From Rickettsiales bacterium (lineage in GTDB: Bacteria > Pseudomonadota > Alphaproteobacteria > Rickettsiales > UBA3002), in contig JANQJY010000055.1 of NCBI GenBank assembly GCA_028281385.1, positions 1 to 34,597 of the forward strand: a stretch of DNA of 34,597 nucleotides, read 5' to 3'. Positions 24,879 through 33,893 of this stretch are shown piece by piece (the stretch's first letter is position 1; each line of letters starts with the position of its first letter). The position numbers were made by a program, and so were the translations under genes. The notes beneath the pieces were generated by a model that saw nothing but the letters and a program-made list of their open reading frames with translations, made no database searches and was not told where the DNA came from.

Positions 24879-26600
24879 TTAACTATCCGCAAAACTCTGC
24901 GTTTCCGACTTACCGCCAGGATGGGTCACCGCGCCCTTTTCCGCCGGACCGACAGTCTGCGCATATTTCCACAAGGTGCCGGATTGATAGTCGGTCTCAC
25001 GCGAGTGCCAGTCTTTTTTGCGTTCCGCCAGTTCGTCGTCTGACAATTCTACCGAAATGGTACGCTTAACAGCATCGATCTCAATCACATCGCCATCCTT
25101 GAGCAACCCGATCGGCCCGCCGACTGCCGCTTCCGGCCCGACATGGCCGATGCAGAATCCACGCGTCGCACCGGAAAAACGCCCGTCGGTTATCAACGCC
25201 ACCTTGTCGCCGGCACCCTGGCCATACAGCGCTGCCGTCGTCGCCAGCATCTCACGCATGCCCGGTCCGCCCTTCGGTCCTTCGTAACGAATGACAATGA
25301 CCTCGCCTTCCTGATAGTCGCGCTTCTCCACCGCCGCGAACGCCTCTTCCTCGCAGTCGAATATCCGCGCCGGACCTTTGAACTGCAGCATCGTCATGCC
25401 CGCGACCTTGACGATGGCACCTTCCGGCGCCAGATTGCCCTTCAACGTCACCACGCCACCGTTGGAGCTTAACGGATCGGACAGCGGGCGTACCACATCC
25501 TGCTCTTGCGGAAAGGTGACATCGGCAAGATTATCGGCAATCGTCTTTCCCGTCACCGTCATGCACTCACCATGCAGATAGCCGCCTTCGAGCAGCAGTT
25601 TCATCACCACCGGAATACCGCCAATATCGTACAGATCCTTGGCGATATACCGCCCGCCCGGTTTCAGATCGGCGATGTAAGGCGTGTTGTAGAAAATTTC
25701 GCCGACATCGTGGATGTCAAAATCGATCCCGCATTCATGCGCCATCGCTGGCAAATGCAACGCCGCATTGGTCGAGCCGCCGGTCGCCGCCACTACGGCT
25801 GCGGCATTCTCCAGCGACTGACGCGTCACGACATCGCGCGGGCGGATTTTTTCTTTCAGCAGATGCAGCACCGCTTCGCCCGAAGCGAAGGCATATTGAT
25901 CGCGCGATTCATACGGTGCCGGTGCACCGGCGGAACCCGGCAACGCCAACCCTACTGCCTCAGACACACAGGCCATGGTATTGGCGGTAAACTGTCCGCC
26001 GCATGAGCCGGCCGATGGACAGGCCACCTGTTCCAGTGCTGACAATTCTTCATCACTCATATTGCCGGCCGAATGCTGCCCTACCCCTTCAAACACATCC
26101 TGTACCGTCACGTCTTTGCCCTTGAAATGCCCCGGCAGGATCGAACCGCCATACATGAACACGCTCGGCACATTCAGACGCAGCATCGCCATCATCAACC
26201 CCGGCAGCGACTTGTCACAGCCCGCCAGCCCGACCAGCGCATCATAGCAATGACCACGCATCGTGAGTTCAATCGAATCGGCAATCACCTCACGGCTGAC
26301 CAGCGACGATTTCATGCCCTGATGGCCCATGGCAATACCGTCGGTCACGGTAATACTGGTAAATTCCCGCGGCGTGCCACCCGCTGCTGCCACGCCTTTT
26401 TTCACCACCTGCGCCTGACGCGAAAGCGAGATATTACACGGCGCCGCTTCATTCCATGTCGTCGCCACGCCGATCAACGGCTGATCAATCAATTCCCTGG
26501 ATAACCCCATCGCATAAAGATATGACCGGTGCGGCGCACGTTCCGGCCCTTCGGTCACATGGCGGCTGGGAAGGATGGATTTACCATATTGCTTTGTCAT
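24879..26600 (-). CDS. ilvD: Dihydroxy-acid dehydratase IlvD
   Basis: The iron-sulfur dehydratase of valine, leucine and isoleucine synthesis converts dihydroxy acids to 2-keto acids. All three cluster cysteine regions are present: [10 protein letters not shown] (near 55), [10 protein letters not shown] (near 125) and [16 protein letters not shown] (near 195). The C-terminal region also has [22 protein letters not shown], with the catalytic serine. Length is about 573 residues, normal for the family. I prefer ATG 26600 because GAGAGG lies 4 bases upstream; GTG 26612 would add four residues and include that site in the coding region. It is a single-gene unit, convergent with trkA. Confidence 0.96.
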   Translation of the reverse strand: MTKQYGKSILPSRHVTEGPERAPHRSYLYAMGLSRELIDQPLIGVATTWNEAAPCNISLSRQAQVVKKGVAAAGGTPREFTSITVTDGIAMGHQGMKSSLVSREVIADSIELTMRGHCYDALVGLAGCDKSLPGLMMAMLRLNVPSVFMYGGSILPGHFKGKDVTVQDVFEGVGQHSAGNMSDEELSALEQVACPSAGSCGGQFTANTMACVSEAVGLALPGSAGAPAPYESRDQYAFASGEAVLHLLKEKIRPRDVVTRQSLENAAAVVAATGGSTNAALHLPAMAHECGIDFDIHDVGEIFYNTPYIADLKPGGRYIAKDLYDIGGIPVVMKLLLEGGYLHGECMTVTGKTIADNLADVTFPQEQDVVRPLSDPLSSNGGVVTLKGNLAPEGAIVKVAGMTMLQFKGPARIFDCEEEAFAAVEKRDYQEGEVIVIRYEGPKGGPGMREMLATTAALYGQGAGDKVALITDGRFSGATRGFCIGHVGPEAAVGGPIGLLKDGDVIEIDAVKRTISVELSDDELAERKKDWHSRETDYQSGTLWKYAQTVGPAEKGAVTHPGGKSETQSFADS

Positions 26601-26618
26601 ACTGCCTCTCACACTAGA

Positions 26619-26642
26619 TTGTAGCGAGTAGGTTGTAGCGAG
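26619..26642. repeat. Short direct repeat upstream of ilvD
   Basis: TTGTAGCGAG occurs twice, at 26619-26628 and 26633-26642, with starts 14 bp apart. It lies just upstream of ilvD on the side of its likely promoter. It may be an operator pair or a remnant of a dispersed repeat; I cannot tell which. Confidence 0.5.
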
Positions 26643-26669
26643 CCAGATGAAATTTGTAAAGCAGACTGA

Positions 26670-27566
26670 TTACTGCCGGTGCCAGGTGGCGGGTGTAAAC
26701 TGACGACCGCGCGCCTGATAGCCGATACGACGTGTCAACACGCGGCGATGCATGGATGACGGCGTCCTGGCAACGTTAAACCCGAGTGGTGCAAATCCGC
26801 GTACATCAACGGAGTGATAGGCGCCGATCGTCATTGGGTCCTTACGCATATAGGCAATACGCAACGGTGTCTCCCCGCGATGATTGCCGGCATAGGGATC
26901 TGCCCGCCGTGCCAACAGGAAACGTGTCACCCGCGTCGCACCATAACGTGCCGCCGTCATTAGCAGCGTATCGCCGAAACGGTTGCGCACATCGAGATCA
27001 CGGGCAGAATATTTATGGTCCAGCAACGCCTTAACCGCATTCAGATCATCCATCGCCGCCGCCGTCATGATCGCAAAATCATAATCCTTTTCATAGCGCG
27101 CCAAAGGCAGATGGCGGTTCCATGGCGCATAATGTTTTTTGTAGATGGTTTTGGGTAAATATTGCGAGGCATATTTAAAACGGTAAAGCGGCAAAATCAC
27201 CCGTTCCTTTTCCCTCTCAATAATTTCAACCAGATCCGGTGGCGGTCCATCACCAGGCCCGGGATCGGGCGGCAGGTCACCTAATTGATAGCCTTGGAAG
27301 AATTCAAGTTCTTCTTCATCTCTCGGCAGAGGCAATGTCGCCGCATCCGGATCCCCTGCAATAGGCACCGAGGGCGGTGTCAGTGGTTGCAAGGGCTGCA
27401 ACGGCTGCGGCTGACCGAACGGAACATTGGGATTGAATACCGGTGGAGGCGGTGCATTGCCACGCGCCATCGGAGGCGGAGTACCACCCAAGGGCGGCAG
27501 CGCCGTCTGCGCCGACGCAAAGGCCGCAAAACCCCACACAAAACACACCGTCAGAAAATACTTCAT
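26670..27566 (-). CDS. Secreted proline-rich ankyrin-repeat protein
   Basis: The 298-residue protein begins with a clear signal peptide (MKYFLTVCFVWGFAAFASAQ, cut expected after about residue 19). A proline/glycine-rich low-complexity region follows (about 22-115). Residues about 163-260 hold two or three ankyrin repeats (FAIMTAAAMDDLNAVKALLD, RFGDTLLMTAARYGATRVTR and HRGETPLRIAYMRKDP). The C-terminal 40 residues are basic. Ankyrin repeats bind proteins, so it may scaffold something in the periplasm or at the cell surface. The partner is not evident. It lies 100 bp downstream of popZ on the same strand, in the place where valS often occurs in related genomes. The ribosome site is weak. Confidence 0.8.
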   Translation of the reverse strand: MKYFLTVCFVWGFAAFASAQTALPPLGGTPPPMARGNAPPPPVFNPNVPFGQPQPLQPLQPLTPPSVPIAGDPDAATLPLPRDEEELEFFQGYQLGDLPPDPGPGDGPPPDLVEIIEREKERVILPLYRFKYASQYLPKTIYKKHYAPWNRHLPLARYEKDYDFAIMTAAAMDDLNAVKALLDHKYSARDLDVRNRFGDTLLMTAARYGATRVTRFLLARRADPYAGNHRGETPLRIAYMRKDPMTIGAYHSVDVRGFAPLGFNVARTPSSMHRRVLTRRIGYQARGRQFTPATWHRQ

Positions 27567-27666
27567 ATCGCCGCTCGTACAGCACTATGCCACTAAATGT
27601 GGTATTTTAGAAGAGGCTGATGAAGGTTGGTGGATAATTACCGACCATCTGCCCAAGCAAGCTATC

Positions 27667-28275
27667 TTAGGAAGATATCTTATCGATCTCTTTTTGTACC
27701 AGACGTTCTACCAATATCGGTAGATTTGCATCAAGCCATTCTTTCAGCATGGGACGCAAAGCCTCCAACACCAAGTCTTCCACCGTTTCACCCGAACGGA
27801 ACACCGGAGACGGCGTCGTTTTTGTCGGCTGTGGTTTGGCGGGGGTATTTTGTGCCAATGACTTAAGCGCCTCCGAAGAAGCTTGCGCGGCTTCTTCCGA
27901 TACCAATGCATCCAGTTCCGTCACTGGTGCAGGTTCCGGTTCAGGCTCTGCTTGTACGGCAGGCTCTTCCACCTCAGGTTCTTCCGCTTCAGGCTCTTCC
28001 GCCTCAGGCCCCTCCGGCATCGGCAGGTCGGCAGATTGCTCTTCCACTTCGGTTTCTTCGGCATCTTTTATATTGGTCACCGTTCCATCTTCCCTGACCA
28101 TATCTGTCAGTTCCAGAATATCAGAATCAATGGGCTTTATTTCCTCGGACACGGACTGCTCCTTATTTTCGGATGCTGGCTGTTCTTCCTCATCATCAGC
28201 AATGATGCGCTTGATCGACTGGAGTATCTCCTCCATCGATTCATCTTTTTGTTCCGCTTGTCCTTCTGCTGACAT
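27667..28275 (-). CDS. popZ: PopZ-family polar organising protein (DUF2497)
   Basis: The 202-residue protein has the two conserved ends of PopZ/DUF2497 proteins. The N-terminal helix is SMEEILQSIKRIIADDEEE (about 13-31), and the C-terminal region at about 160-200 has FRSGETVEDLVLEALRPM and LKEWLDANLPILVERLVQKE. Between them is an acidic Pro/Glu-rich linker with repeats of EEPEA near residues 90-106. PopZ forms a condensate at cell poles that anchors the chromosome origin through ParB and recruits cell-cycle proteins; the acidic linker sets the fluidity of the condensate in Caulobacter. No good ribosome site precedes the ATG. Position after tolC is conserved in alphaproteobacteria. Confidence 0.93.
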   Translation of the reverse strand: MSAEGQAEQKDESMEEILQSIKRIIADDEEEQPASENKEQSVSEEIKPIDSDILELTDMVREDGTVTNIKDAEETEVEEQSADLPMPEGPEAEEPEAEEPEVEEPAVQAEPEPEPAPVTELDALVSEEAAQASSEALKSLAQNTPAKPQPTKTTPSPVFRSGETVEDLVLEALRPMLKEWLDANLPILVERLVQKEIDKISS

Positions 28276-28386
28276 ACTAAAAATCTATCACGATCATTTC
28301 ATCCAACATACTCAGTATTGAATGTAACGAATTATGGCAAGCTGTGACAAGCAAATAGTGCATATTACCCATCTGCCGAGCATTAT

Positions 28387-29733
28387 TTAAAACCCGATAG
28401 ATTGCCACCTTACATCGTCATAATGCTCCTGCACATTATAGCTATCCACACCAAGTTCCAGATTATCCGCTGTTAAATCTCCCATCACTAGCAGCAGATT
28501 GTAAATGGACACGGCACGGTTACGTTGCGCACGAACCAGATTCACCCGCGAAATAAACAGTTCCTGCTCGGCATCCAGCACATCCAGCACCGTACGCGAA
28601 CCATATTGCTGTTCCTGACGTACGCCATCCAGCGCAATTTCCGCCGCCCGGCTTTCCTCTTCCTGTGCAGCGATGGTTGCAATACTGGTCTGCAGATTCT
28701 CCCAGGCCTGAATGGCCGCCTCACGCGCCGCATCCTGCGCATCCGTCAGTTGAAAGTCCGACCGCCGCGCCGCCAGCTTCGATGCCCGTACTTGCGAATA
28801 GGCCTGTCCGGCCTGATAGATCGGAATATTAACCTGCACCACCAACGAATCCGAATCAAACTGACTGGCCCCCAGCACACCGGCGCCATCCTCACGCTGC
28901 ATGGTGCCTACCAGCGACACCTGCGGTAACAGGCTCGCCACATTGGTGCCAATCGCATCATCCGCCGCATCCCGCTGATAGCGCGTTGAAACTATTGTCG
29001 GGCTGTTCTCCAGCGCCCGGTCGATGACCTCCTGCAGGGTTTTCGGATAGCCCGGATATTCTGCCGGGAATGCCTGCTCTTCTCCCGGCTCAACGCCAGT
29101 CACCCGAATAAATTCTGCGATGGAAGATTCAAGATCACCACCCGCCTGAATGCTATCCGACTGCGCCCGCGCCAGCCGCGATTCGGACTGCGCGACATCG
29201 GTACGCGTCACCTCTCCAACATCAAACCGGTCTTGTGATGCCCTGAGTTGCTCCCTTAATACATTCTCATTGCTTTCACTCAATGCCAAGATCGCCCTGT
29301 TCTGCACCATATCCATATAGGCCAGCACTGTATCCAGCAGCACTTCCTGCTCGGTCGTTCGCAAATCCGCCCGTCCGGCTTCGACCAGATTCTTCGCGGC
29401 GGAATATTGTGCCAGCGTACCACCTCCCCGGAAAAGCGGTTGTTCTAATGTGATTTGCTGTGTACGCGAATCTCCGGCGCTCCATTTAGGTGAGTCAAAC
29501 CGTGTACGTTGCCGCCCGTCAGAATACAACCCGGTAATGGTCGGGCGAAATCCGGAGACTGCCTGGGCTACCCCTTCATTGGTTTCCTCCAGACGTTTAC
29601 GCTGCGCATGAATCCGTGGATTTGTCTCATAGGCCGATGCCATCGCCTCCTCCAGCGTCATGGAGGATGCCGTTTGCGGTAAAGCCATACACAAGCTCAC
29701 CAAGAATAACAGACCAGATAATTGTTTGTTCAT
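28387..29733 (-). CDS. tolC: TolC-family outer membrane efflux protein
   Basis: The 448-residue protein has a signal peptide (cut near residue 24, after TASS) and two outer-membrane efflux (OEP) repeats, about 26-215 and 235-430. Typical parts are TLEEAMASAYETNPRI, QRKRLEETNEGVAQAVSGFRP, ITLEQPLFRGGG and, in the second repeat, VNIPIYQAGQAYSQV and GSRTVLDVLDAEQELF. TolC trimers form the outer-membrane exit duct for type I secretion and drug efflux. The RTX protein at the right end of the window is the sort of substrate such a duct can export, but no ABC or adaptor partner is in the window. It starts 9 bp after the PIMT-like gene with an AGAGGA site, so the two form an operon. Confidence 0.95.
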   Translation of the reverse strand: MNKQLSGLLFLVSLCMALPQTASSMTLEEAMASAYETNPRIHAQRKRLEETNEGVAQAVSGFRPTITGLYSDGRQRTRFDSPKWSAGDSRTQQITLEQPLFRGGGTLAQYSAAKNLVEAGRADLRTTEQEVLLDTVLAYMDMVQNRAILALSESNENVLREQLRASQDRFDVGEVTRTDVAQSESRLARAQSDSIQAGGDLESSIAEFIRVTGVEPGEEQAFPAEYPGYPKTLQEVIDRALENSPTIVSTRYQRDAADDAIGTNVASLLPQVSLVGTMQREDGAGVLGASQFDSDSLVVQVNIPIYQAGQAYSQVRASKLAARRSDFQLTDAQDAAREAAIQAWENLQTSIATIAAQEEESRAAEIALDGVRQEQQYGSRTVLDVLDAEQELFISRVNLVRAQRNRAVSIYNLLLVMGDLTADNLELGVDSYNVQEHYDDVRWQSIGF

Positions 29734-29742
29734 AGCGTCCTC

Positions 29743-30417
29743 TTATAATGAAAATGTTTCCGATTTCTTAAAATCCGGTAGCAGGGCCACCGAAGCATCA
29801 AATAACACCTGTTTGTCTTTTTGCCCATTCACAACGCGATAGACCACCGCCTGTCCCAGCCCCAGTTCCGATCCCGGACGCGGGTTGATACATTCTACCG
29901 TGAATAACTCTCCCTCCGGTGCCAGCTGTTCGAACAACGTCTCCGGCAACTCCTCGACAGCACCTTCGATCCATATCACATCATACGGCGCCTGCGCAGC
30001 ACAACCGTTACTAAGCGGTGCCGAAATCACTTCGACCGTTTCAATCCCAAGTTGATTTATATTCTTACGGGCCGTCTCGGCCAGATCACGCCATTCCTCA
30101 ATCATCACCACTTTGGGCACAAAACCGGATGCCACGGCCGCCGAATACCCCGTCGTGCCACCGATAATCATCATCGTTTCAACCGGATGCCCAGATATCA
30201 GATCAAAAAAGCGGCATAACACTCTGGGTTCCATCAAATAACGACCATGCCCCAGCGGTATGTCTTCATCAACATAGGCCGCGCCGGCCAGCGCTTCGGA
30301 TACGAATAATTCCCTCGGCACATCGGAAATCGCCTGCAAGACCGGTTCGCTGAGCACCTCTCCCGGCGTCAGTTGCCCGTCAATCATACATTTGCGGTAA
30401 TAGGCGGTATTACTCAT
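29743..30417 (-). CDS. PIMT-like SAM-dependent methyltransferase linked to tolC
   Basis: The 224-residue protein belongs to the protein-L-isoaspartate O-methyltransferase family. It has the N-terminal segment CMIDGQLTPGEVLSEPVLQA and the segment GAAYVDEDIPLGHGRYLMEP at about 55-74. The SAM-binding loop reads MMIIGGTTGYSAAVAS where enzymes proven to repair isoaspartate usually have a G-x-G-S-G-Y loop; this Thr-containing form is seen in the tolC-linked group. Its true substrate is therefore uncertain. I chose ATG 30417 because GGGAGA precedes it; the frame extends to 30444 but without a ribosome site. It heads the PIMT-tolC operon. Confidence 0.85.
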   Translation of the reverse strand: MSNTAYYRKCMIDGQLTPGEVLSEPVLQAISDVPRELFVSEALAGAAYVDEDIPLGHGRYLMEPRVLCRFFDLISGHPVETMMIIGGTTGYSAAVASGFVPKVVMIEEWRDLAETARKNINQLGIETVEVISAPLSNGCAAQAPYDVIWIEGAVEELPETLFEQLAPEGELFTVECINPRPGSELGLGQAVVYRVVNGQKDKQVLFDASVALLPDFKKSETFSL

Positions 30418-30513
30418 TGTCTCCCTAACCATTGCTACTCGCATATGTACGAATATCCGGGCGCGAAGGCAACCGGAAATATAATTTTGCCATTGATTGA
30501 CCGGATTTTTTTC

Positions 30514-30534
30514 ACTACCCCCGCAAAGGGTGGT
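30514..30534 (+). other. Hairpin with following T-run in the PIMT / Hint-protein divergent gap
   Basis: ACTACCC and GGGTGGT pair around a 7-base loop with one G-U pair. A stretch rich in T (ATTATTTTTTGTTT) follows on the plus strand, like a weak intrinsic terminator, yet no plus-strand gene lies upstream within the gap. The rest of the 266-bp gap (30418-30683) is AT-rich, holds no reading frame, and must contain the promoters of both flanking operons; I cannot place them securely. Confidence 0.35.
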
Positions 30535-30683
30535 ATAATTATTTTTTGTTTAATGAGCAGGCAATAGAAAAAATTAACCAAATATCTCATAAAAAGATTA
30601 ACAAATACGATGAAAATTAACCATTAATTAATACTCTTTCCTTATTCTAGATAAGATAGAGTTAGTTGGTAAGGAGTGGCATT

Positions 30684-32210
30684 ATGTCCATCTATGAAAT
30701 CATCAAGCATTATGGTTTCTCGCGCCTGCTACGGATGGGAGTAATCATGGCGTTGATGCATGCCTTTATCTTCTCTGCGCCTTCTCCTGTGCAGGCACAG
30801 GCCCCTAACGGCCAGTGGGGCGGCGCACCACTCGCCTGCCTGCCGGAACACGCTAAGAAATGGGGAAAGCGGCATGTCAAGACCCCGTGCCACTGCCCGC
30901 CGAAAGAGAAATTCTGCCCGCCGCCACTGGATTTGACAACAGATGATCTGTTGATGGAGTTTACCTTATGGCTGCAACTGCAAAACCCGAACGAAGAGCG
31001 GATATTCTCTACGGTGATTGCAGCCAGAGATACCAGCGCAGCTGACGAACCGATCGAAAAATTGCTCACAATGGATGTGCGCTACTTGCTGCGTCCGGAT
31101 CTGGGTGGTTATGGCGATATTTATGGGATGCTACAGGAAGATTTGTATGCGTATGTCGAAGAACATATTCCTGATGTCAACCGCCGCGTCGGTGATTATA
31201 GACTGCCAGATAACTGGGACGGAGGTAATCGTGATTTTGATAACAGCTTCACAAAGGCAACGATCAAAATCACCCGTTACTTTGATCCATTTGCCAAGCT
31301 CGACAATCTGGATGAGTGGTTATCTTCTGGTGGGGGGTTTATGCCTCCCGATATGATGAGCCAATGTTGCGACGGCGCGGTGTGTCCTGCTGGCTTAGCG
31401 ATGACTACACAGACAGTCACTGTCGAGCGCGAGATCTGTAATACGATAACGATTCCCGGCGAGATCATCGAAGAAGAAGTGTGCGAAACTACCGATAAAT
31501 GCGAAAGCGCTGCACTGGAAGATGGCACCCCCATTGCGTGTAAAGATTGCGACGATGTCGATGAAGATACCGGCATAGGTGAATATGAAGTCTGTGCCGG
31601 TGCGAAAACCTGTAACAATGTAGTCTGTCAGGTCACCTTCGAGGAGGAATGTGAGATCGTTGAGACACAACTGCCGGATGAATATGAAACGATGTGCGAG
31701 ATGCAGCAAGTCGATGTGGAAGTGTTAACCTGTAGCAATATCGATATTGAACATCGCCTGGGCTGCTTACTCGAAGGCACTGATATCACGCTAGAAGACG
31801 GCAGTGTGATCGATATCGAAACGCTTTCCGTCGGCGATCAGATCATGGGAGACATGGGCCCGGTTACCGTCAAGGCCATTAACAGATTCACCCAGGAGCA
31901 TGATACGGTATACGGTATTAACGGCGGCAAAGCCTTCTTTACGGAGGAGCATCCTATTCTCACCACCAAGGGGTGGCGTTCGGTCAGACCGGCAGCGACC
32001 AGCATTAAATCGGATATTACCGTGGGTGCGCTCATGGTCGGCGATGTGATCCTGACCCGCGATGGCAAACATATCACCGTTGAATCGATCGATAAGCATC
32101 CGATCAAGGACGGAGCAACCGTGTATAACATAAAAGTAACAGGTGACGGTACCTTCAGCGCCAACGGCATCCTCGTCAAAGGGTTCGATCAGGTCGAAAT
32201 TCAATATTAA
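30684..32210 (+). CDS. Secreted cysteine-rich protein with C-terminal Hint domain
   Basis: The 508-residue protein has an N-terminal signal sequence (about 13-39, AQA cut site). An unrecognised domain (about 40-225, with C52, C69, C71, C78) follows, then a cysteine-rich acidic part with 14 cysteines between 228 and 350. The C-terminal Hint domain runs from about 361 to 500: C361 in GCLLEGTDITLEDGSVIDIE, LSVGDQIMG, FTEEHPILTTKGW with T420 and H423, and MVGDVILT. Cys, TxxH and the VYNIKVTGDGTFSANGILV strand are hallmarks of hedgehog/intein-fold autoprocessing domains. There is no C-terminal His-Asn, so cleavage or ester formation rather than splicing would be expected. ATG 30684 has AAGGAG 8 bases upstream. 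The TadG-like gene follows after 14 bp. Confidence 0.8.
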   Translation: MSIYEIIKHYGFSRLLRMGVIMALMHAFIFSAPSPVQAQAPNGQWGGAPLACLPEHAKKWGKRHVKTPCHCPPKEKFCPPPLDLTTDDLLMEFTLWLQLQNPNEERIFSTVIAARDTSAADEPIEKLLTMDVRYLLRPDLGGYGDIYGMLQEDLYAYVEEHIPDVNRRVGDYRLPDNWDGGNRDFDNSFTKATIKITRYFDPFAKLDNLDEWLSSGGGFMPPDMMSQCCDGAVCPAGLAMTTQTVTVEREICNTITIPGEIIEEEVCETTDKCESAALEDGTPIACKDCDDVDEDTGIGEYEVCAGAKTCNNVVCQVTFEEECEIVETQLPDEYETMCEMQQVDVEVLTCSNIDIEHRLGCLLEGTDITLEDGSVIDIETLSVGDQIMGDMGPVTVKAINRFTQEHDTVYGINGGKAFFTEEHPILTTKGWRSVRPAATSIKSDITVGALMVGDVILTRDGKHITVESIDKHPIKDGATVYNIKVTGDGTFSANGILVKGFDQVEIQY

Positions 32211-32224
32211 GGGAGAACACGCAG

Positions 32225-33586
32225 ATGGCAGCTTTTTTACGTAGATTCCTTCATAATGATTCGGGAAGTGTTGTGGCGATTGCAGTGGTTGCTGTGTTTG
32301 TTCTGATCGGAGCCGCCGCCCTTGCCGTCGATGTATCGCGTTATCTGATTGTCAAAAGTAAATTCCGCACGGCACTTGACTCTGCCCTGCTTGCTGGCGC
32401 ATCCGTCGCACGCGAACGGAATGTCGAACAGGTGGTGAATGAATTTTTCCACGCTAACATGCCTGAAAATTATATGGGCACCAACCTGACGACAAGCATC
32501 AAAGTCACGACCGATCCGGTCAATTTCTCTTGGACGGCCACGGTGGATGCTGAAATGGCCACCCTATTCGCACGAATGATCGGCATTGACAAGATTGACC
32601 TCTTGCAAAAGGTGTCTGTCATGTGGGACATCTCAAGACAGGTCGATGTTGCCTTTACCATTAATACCTCTACCTCCATGTGTCTCGAACGTATTCGCGG
32701 AAAACGGGAGGATGGAACATTTGTGATGAGTTATCGCCCGGATCCTCAATGCAATAAACTCAACGCCATGAAAGACGCGATGCACTTCATTATCGAGCAC
32801 GGGTTTCAACCCATCGAAGGTGTCGGCGGACCGGTATATAATGTGGGGTTGATTCCTTATAATCATAAAGTCAAATTCCCTGATCCGCGCCGCGTGCCGG
32901 AAGAATTGCTGGCCATTGAGCGTGATCATACCGACGGCAACCCCGATTATTACCGTGATTTCAGCGACGCAGAACCGTTGCAGGCGTTAACTCCTCTGCG
33001 CCCTATTGCTTCGCAAGCGGATAAGAATTATCTACTCACTCAGATCGATCTGATCAGTCAAACACCTTACGGTTCGGGGTGGGTACGTTCCAATATTGCC
33101 GTCCTGAGCGGTGCACTGATGCTTGATCCCGACTACCACACCTATTTTAACGGGGCCATGCCCGGAGTAATGGATCCAATGAAATCCGATAAAGTCCTGG
33201 TGATGATGACCGACGGCGCCAATATCGGATGCTGCTATGCCGCCTATCCGGAAGATCATTTCAGCAATCAATATCTCTATCTCTATGCCATGGATAATGC
33301 ACATCTGACCGGCTATGGCGGAGAAGAATGGTTCACCGAATATGCCGAGGGTTTCGGTCTGGAAGAGGTGGGACTGTGCGACAGGCTCAAAACAGCCGGC
33401 GTCACCATCTATTCCGTTGTCTTTGATGTGGATGATCGTGATCCGGGCGGTAAGGAAATCAAACGCGTCTATGAAGACTGCGCAAGCAATCAGCAGTTCT
33501 TCTTTGATGTGGACAGTGCTCCGGCATTGGTGCGCGCCTATCAGACCATCGCATCATCATTCAACCGCCTGCGGATTACCTATTAA
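32225..33586 (+). CDS. TadG-like pseudopilin / von Willebrand A-type protein
   Basis: The 453-residue protein begins with a TadE/TadG-type segment: a short basic stretch, NDSGSVV, a membrane helix at about 15-36 and DVSRYLIVKSKFRTALDSALLAGAS. From about 138 it looks like a von Willebrand A domain: RQVDVAFTINTSTSM, later KSDKVLVMMTDGANIG (about 318-333) and TIYSVVFDVDD. The first metal-site motif, usually DxSxS, is N147-T-S-T-S here, so metal binding may be altered. TadG proteins are minor components tied to Flp pilus systems, but no other tad gene is visible. It starts 14 bp after the Hint-protein gene with a GGGAGA site and ends with NRLRITY, a typical TadG-like end. Confidence 0.82.
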   Translation: MAAFLRRFLHNDSGSVVAIAVVAVFVLIGAAALAVDVSRYLIVKSKFRTALDSALLAGASVARERNVEQVVNEFFHANMPENYMGTNLTTSIKVTTDPVNFSWTATVDAEMATLFARMIGIDKIDLLQKVSVMWDISRQVDVAFTINTSTSMCLERIRGKREDGTFVMSYRPDPQCNKLNAMKDAMHFIIEHGFQPIEGVGGPVYNVGLIPYNHKVKFPDPRRVPEELLAIERDHTDGNPDYYRDFSDAEPLQALTPLRPIASQADKNYLLTQIDLISQTPYGSGWVRSNIAVLSGALMLDPDYHTYFNGAMPGVMDPMKSDKVLVMMTDGANIGCCYAAYPEDHFSNQYLYLYAMDNAHLTGYGGEEWFTEYAEGFGLEEVGLCDRLKTAGVTIYSVVFDVDDRDPGGKEIKRVYEDCASNQQFFFDVDSAPALVRAYQTIASSFNRLRITY

Positions 33587-33670
33587 TCCACCTGATCGCG
33601 CCGCTCCCTGCGGATGAGGCTTGACCCGTGCCTTGAGTCGCTATATGGCTATTCCCTCTTTGAAAGCCTT

Positions 33671-33744
33671 GGCCCGGTGGCAGAGTGGTGATGCAGAGGA
33701 TTGCAAATCCTTGTACGGCGGTTCGATTCCGTTCCGGGCCTCCA
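33671..33744 (+). tRNA. tRNA-Cys (anticodon GCA)
   Basis: A 74-nt cloverleaf is readable. The acceptor stem is GGCCCGG/CCGGGCC, the D arm GCAGAGTGGTGATGC, the anticodon loop TTGCAAA with GCA at 33703-33705 on stem GAGGA/TCCTT, and the T arm holds GGTTCGATTCC. The 3' CCA is encoded (33742-33744). A TTGACC box at 33621 with a weak TATGGC 17 bp later could be its promoter. It stands alone between the TadG-like and RTX genes. Confidence 0.95.
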
Positions 33745-33893
33745 CTTAATTAATAGAGTCAGCGAGTTATAACACGCACAGAATGATCTTCTCTTACGCT
33801 GTATAATAATCATACAATTCGCCTGATTTTTCACTTGATGCGCAAAAATTCTAATAAAAGACCTCCTGTTTGTTAAGAGTTTTTTAAGCTTAT

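Noticed and set aside
27749-28321. Plus-strand serine-rich frame of 190 codons opposite popZ
   Set aside because: Its serine richness mirrors the acidic Glu/Pro linker of popZ, and both conserved PopZ ends read on the minus strand.
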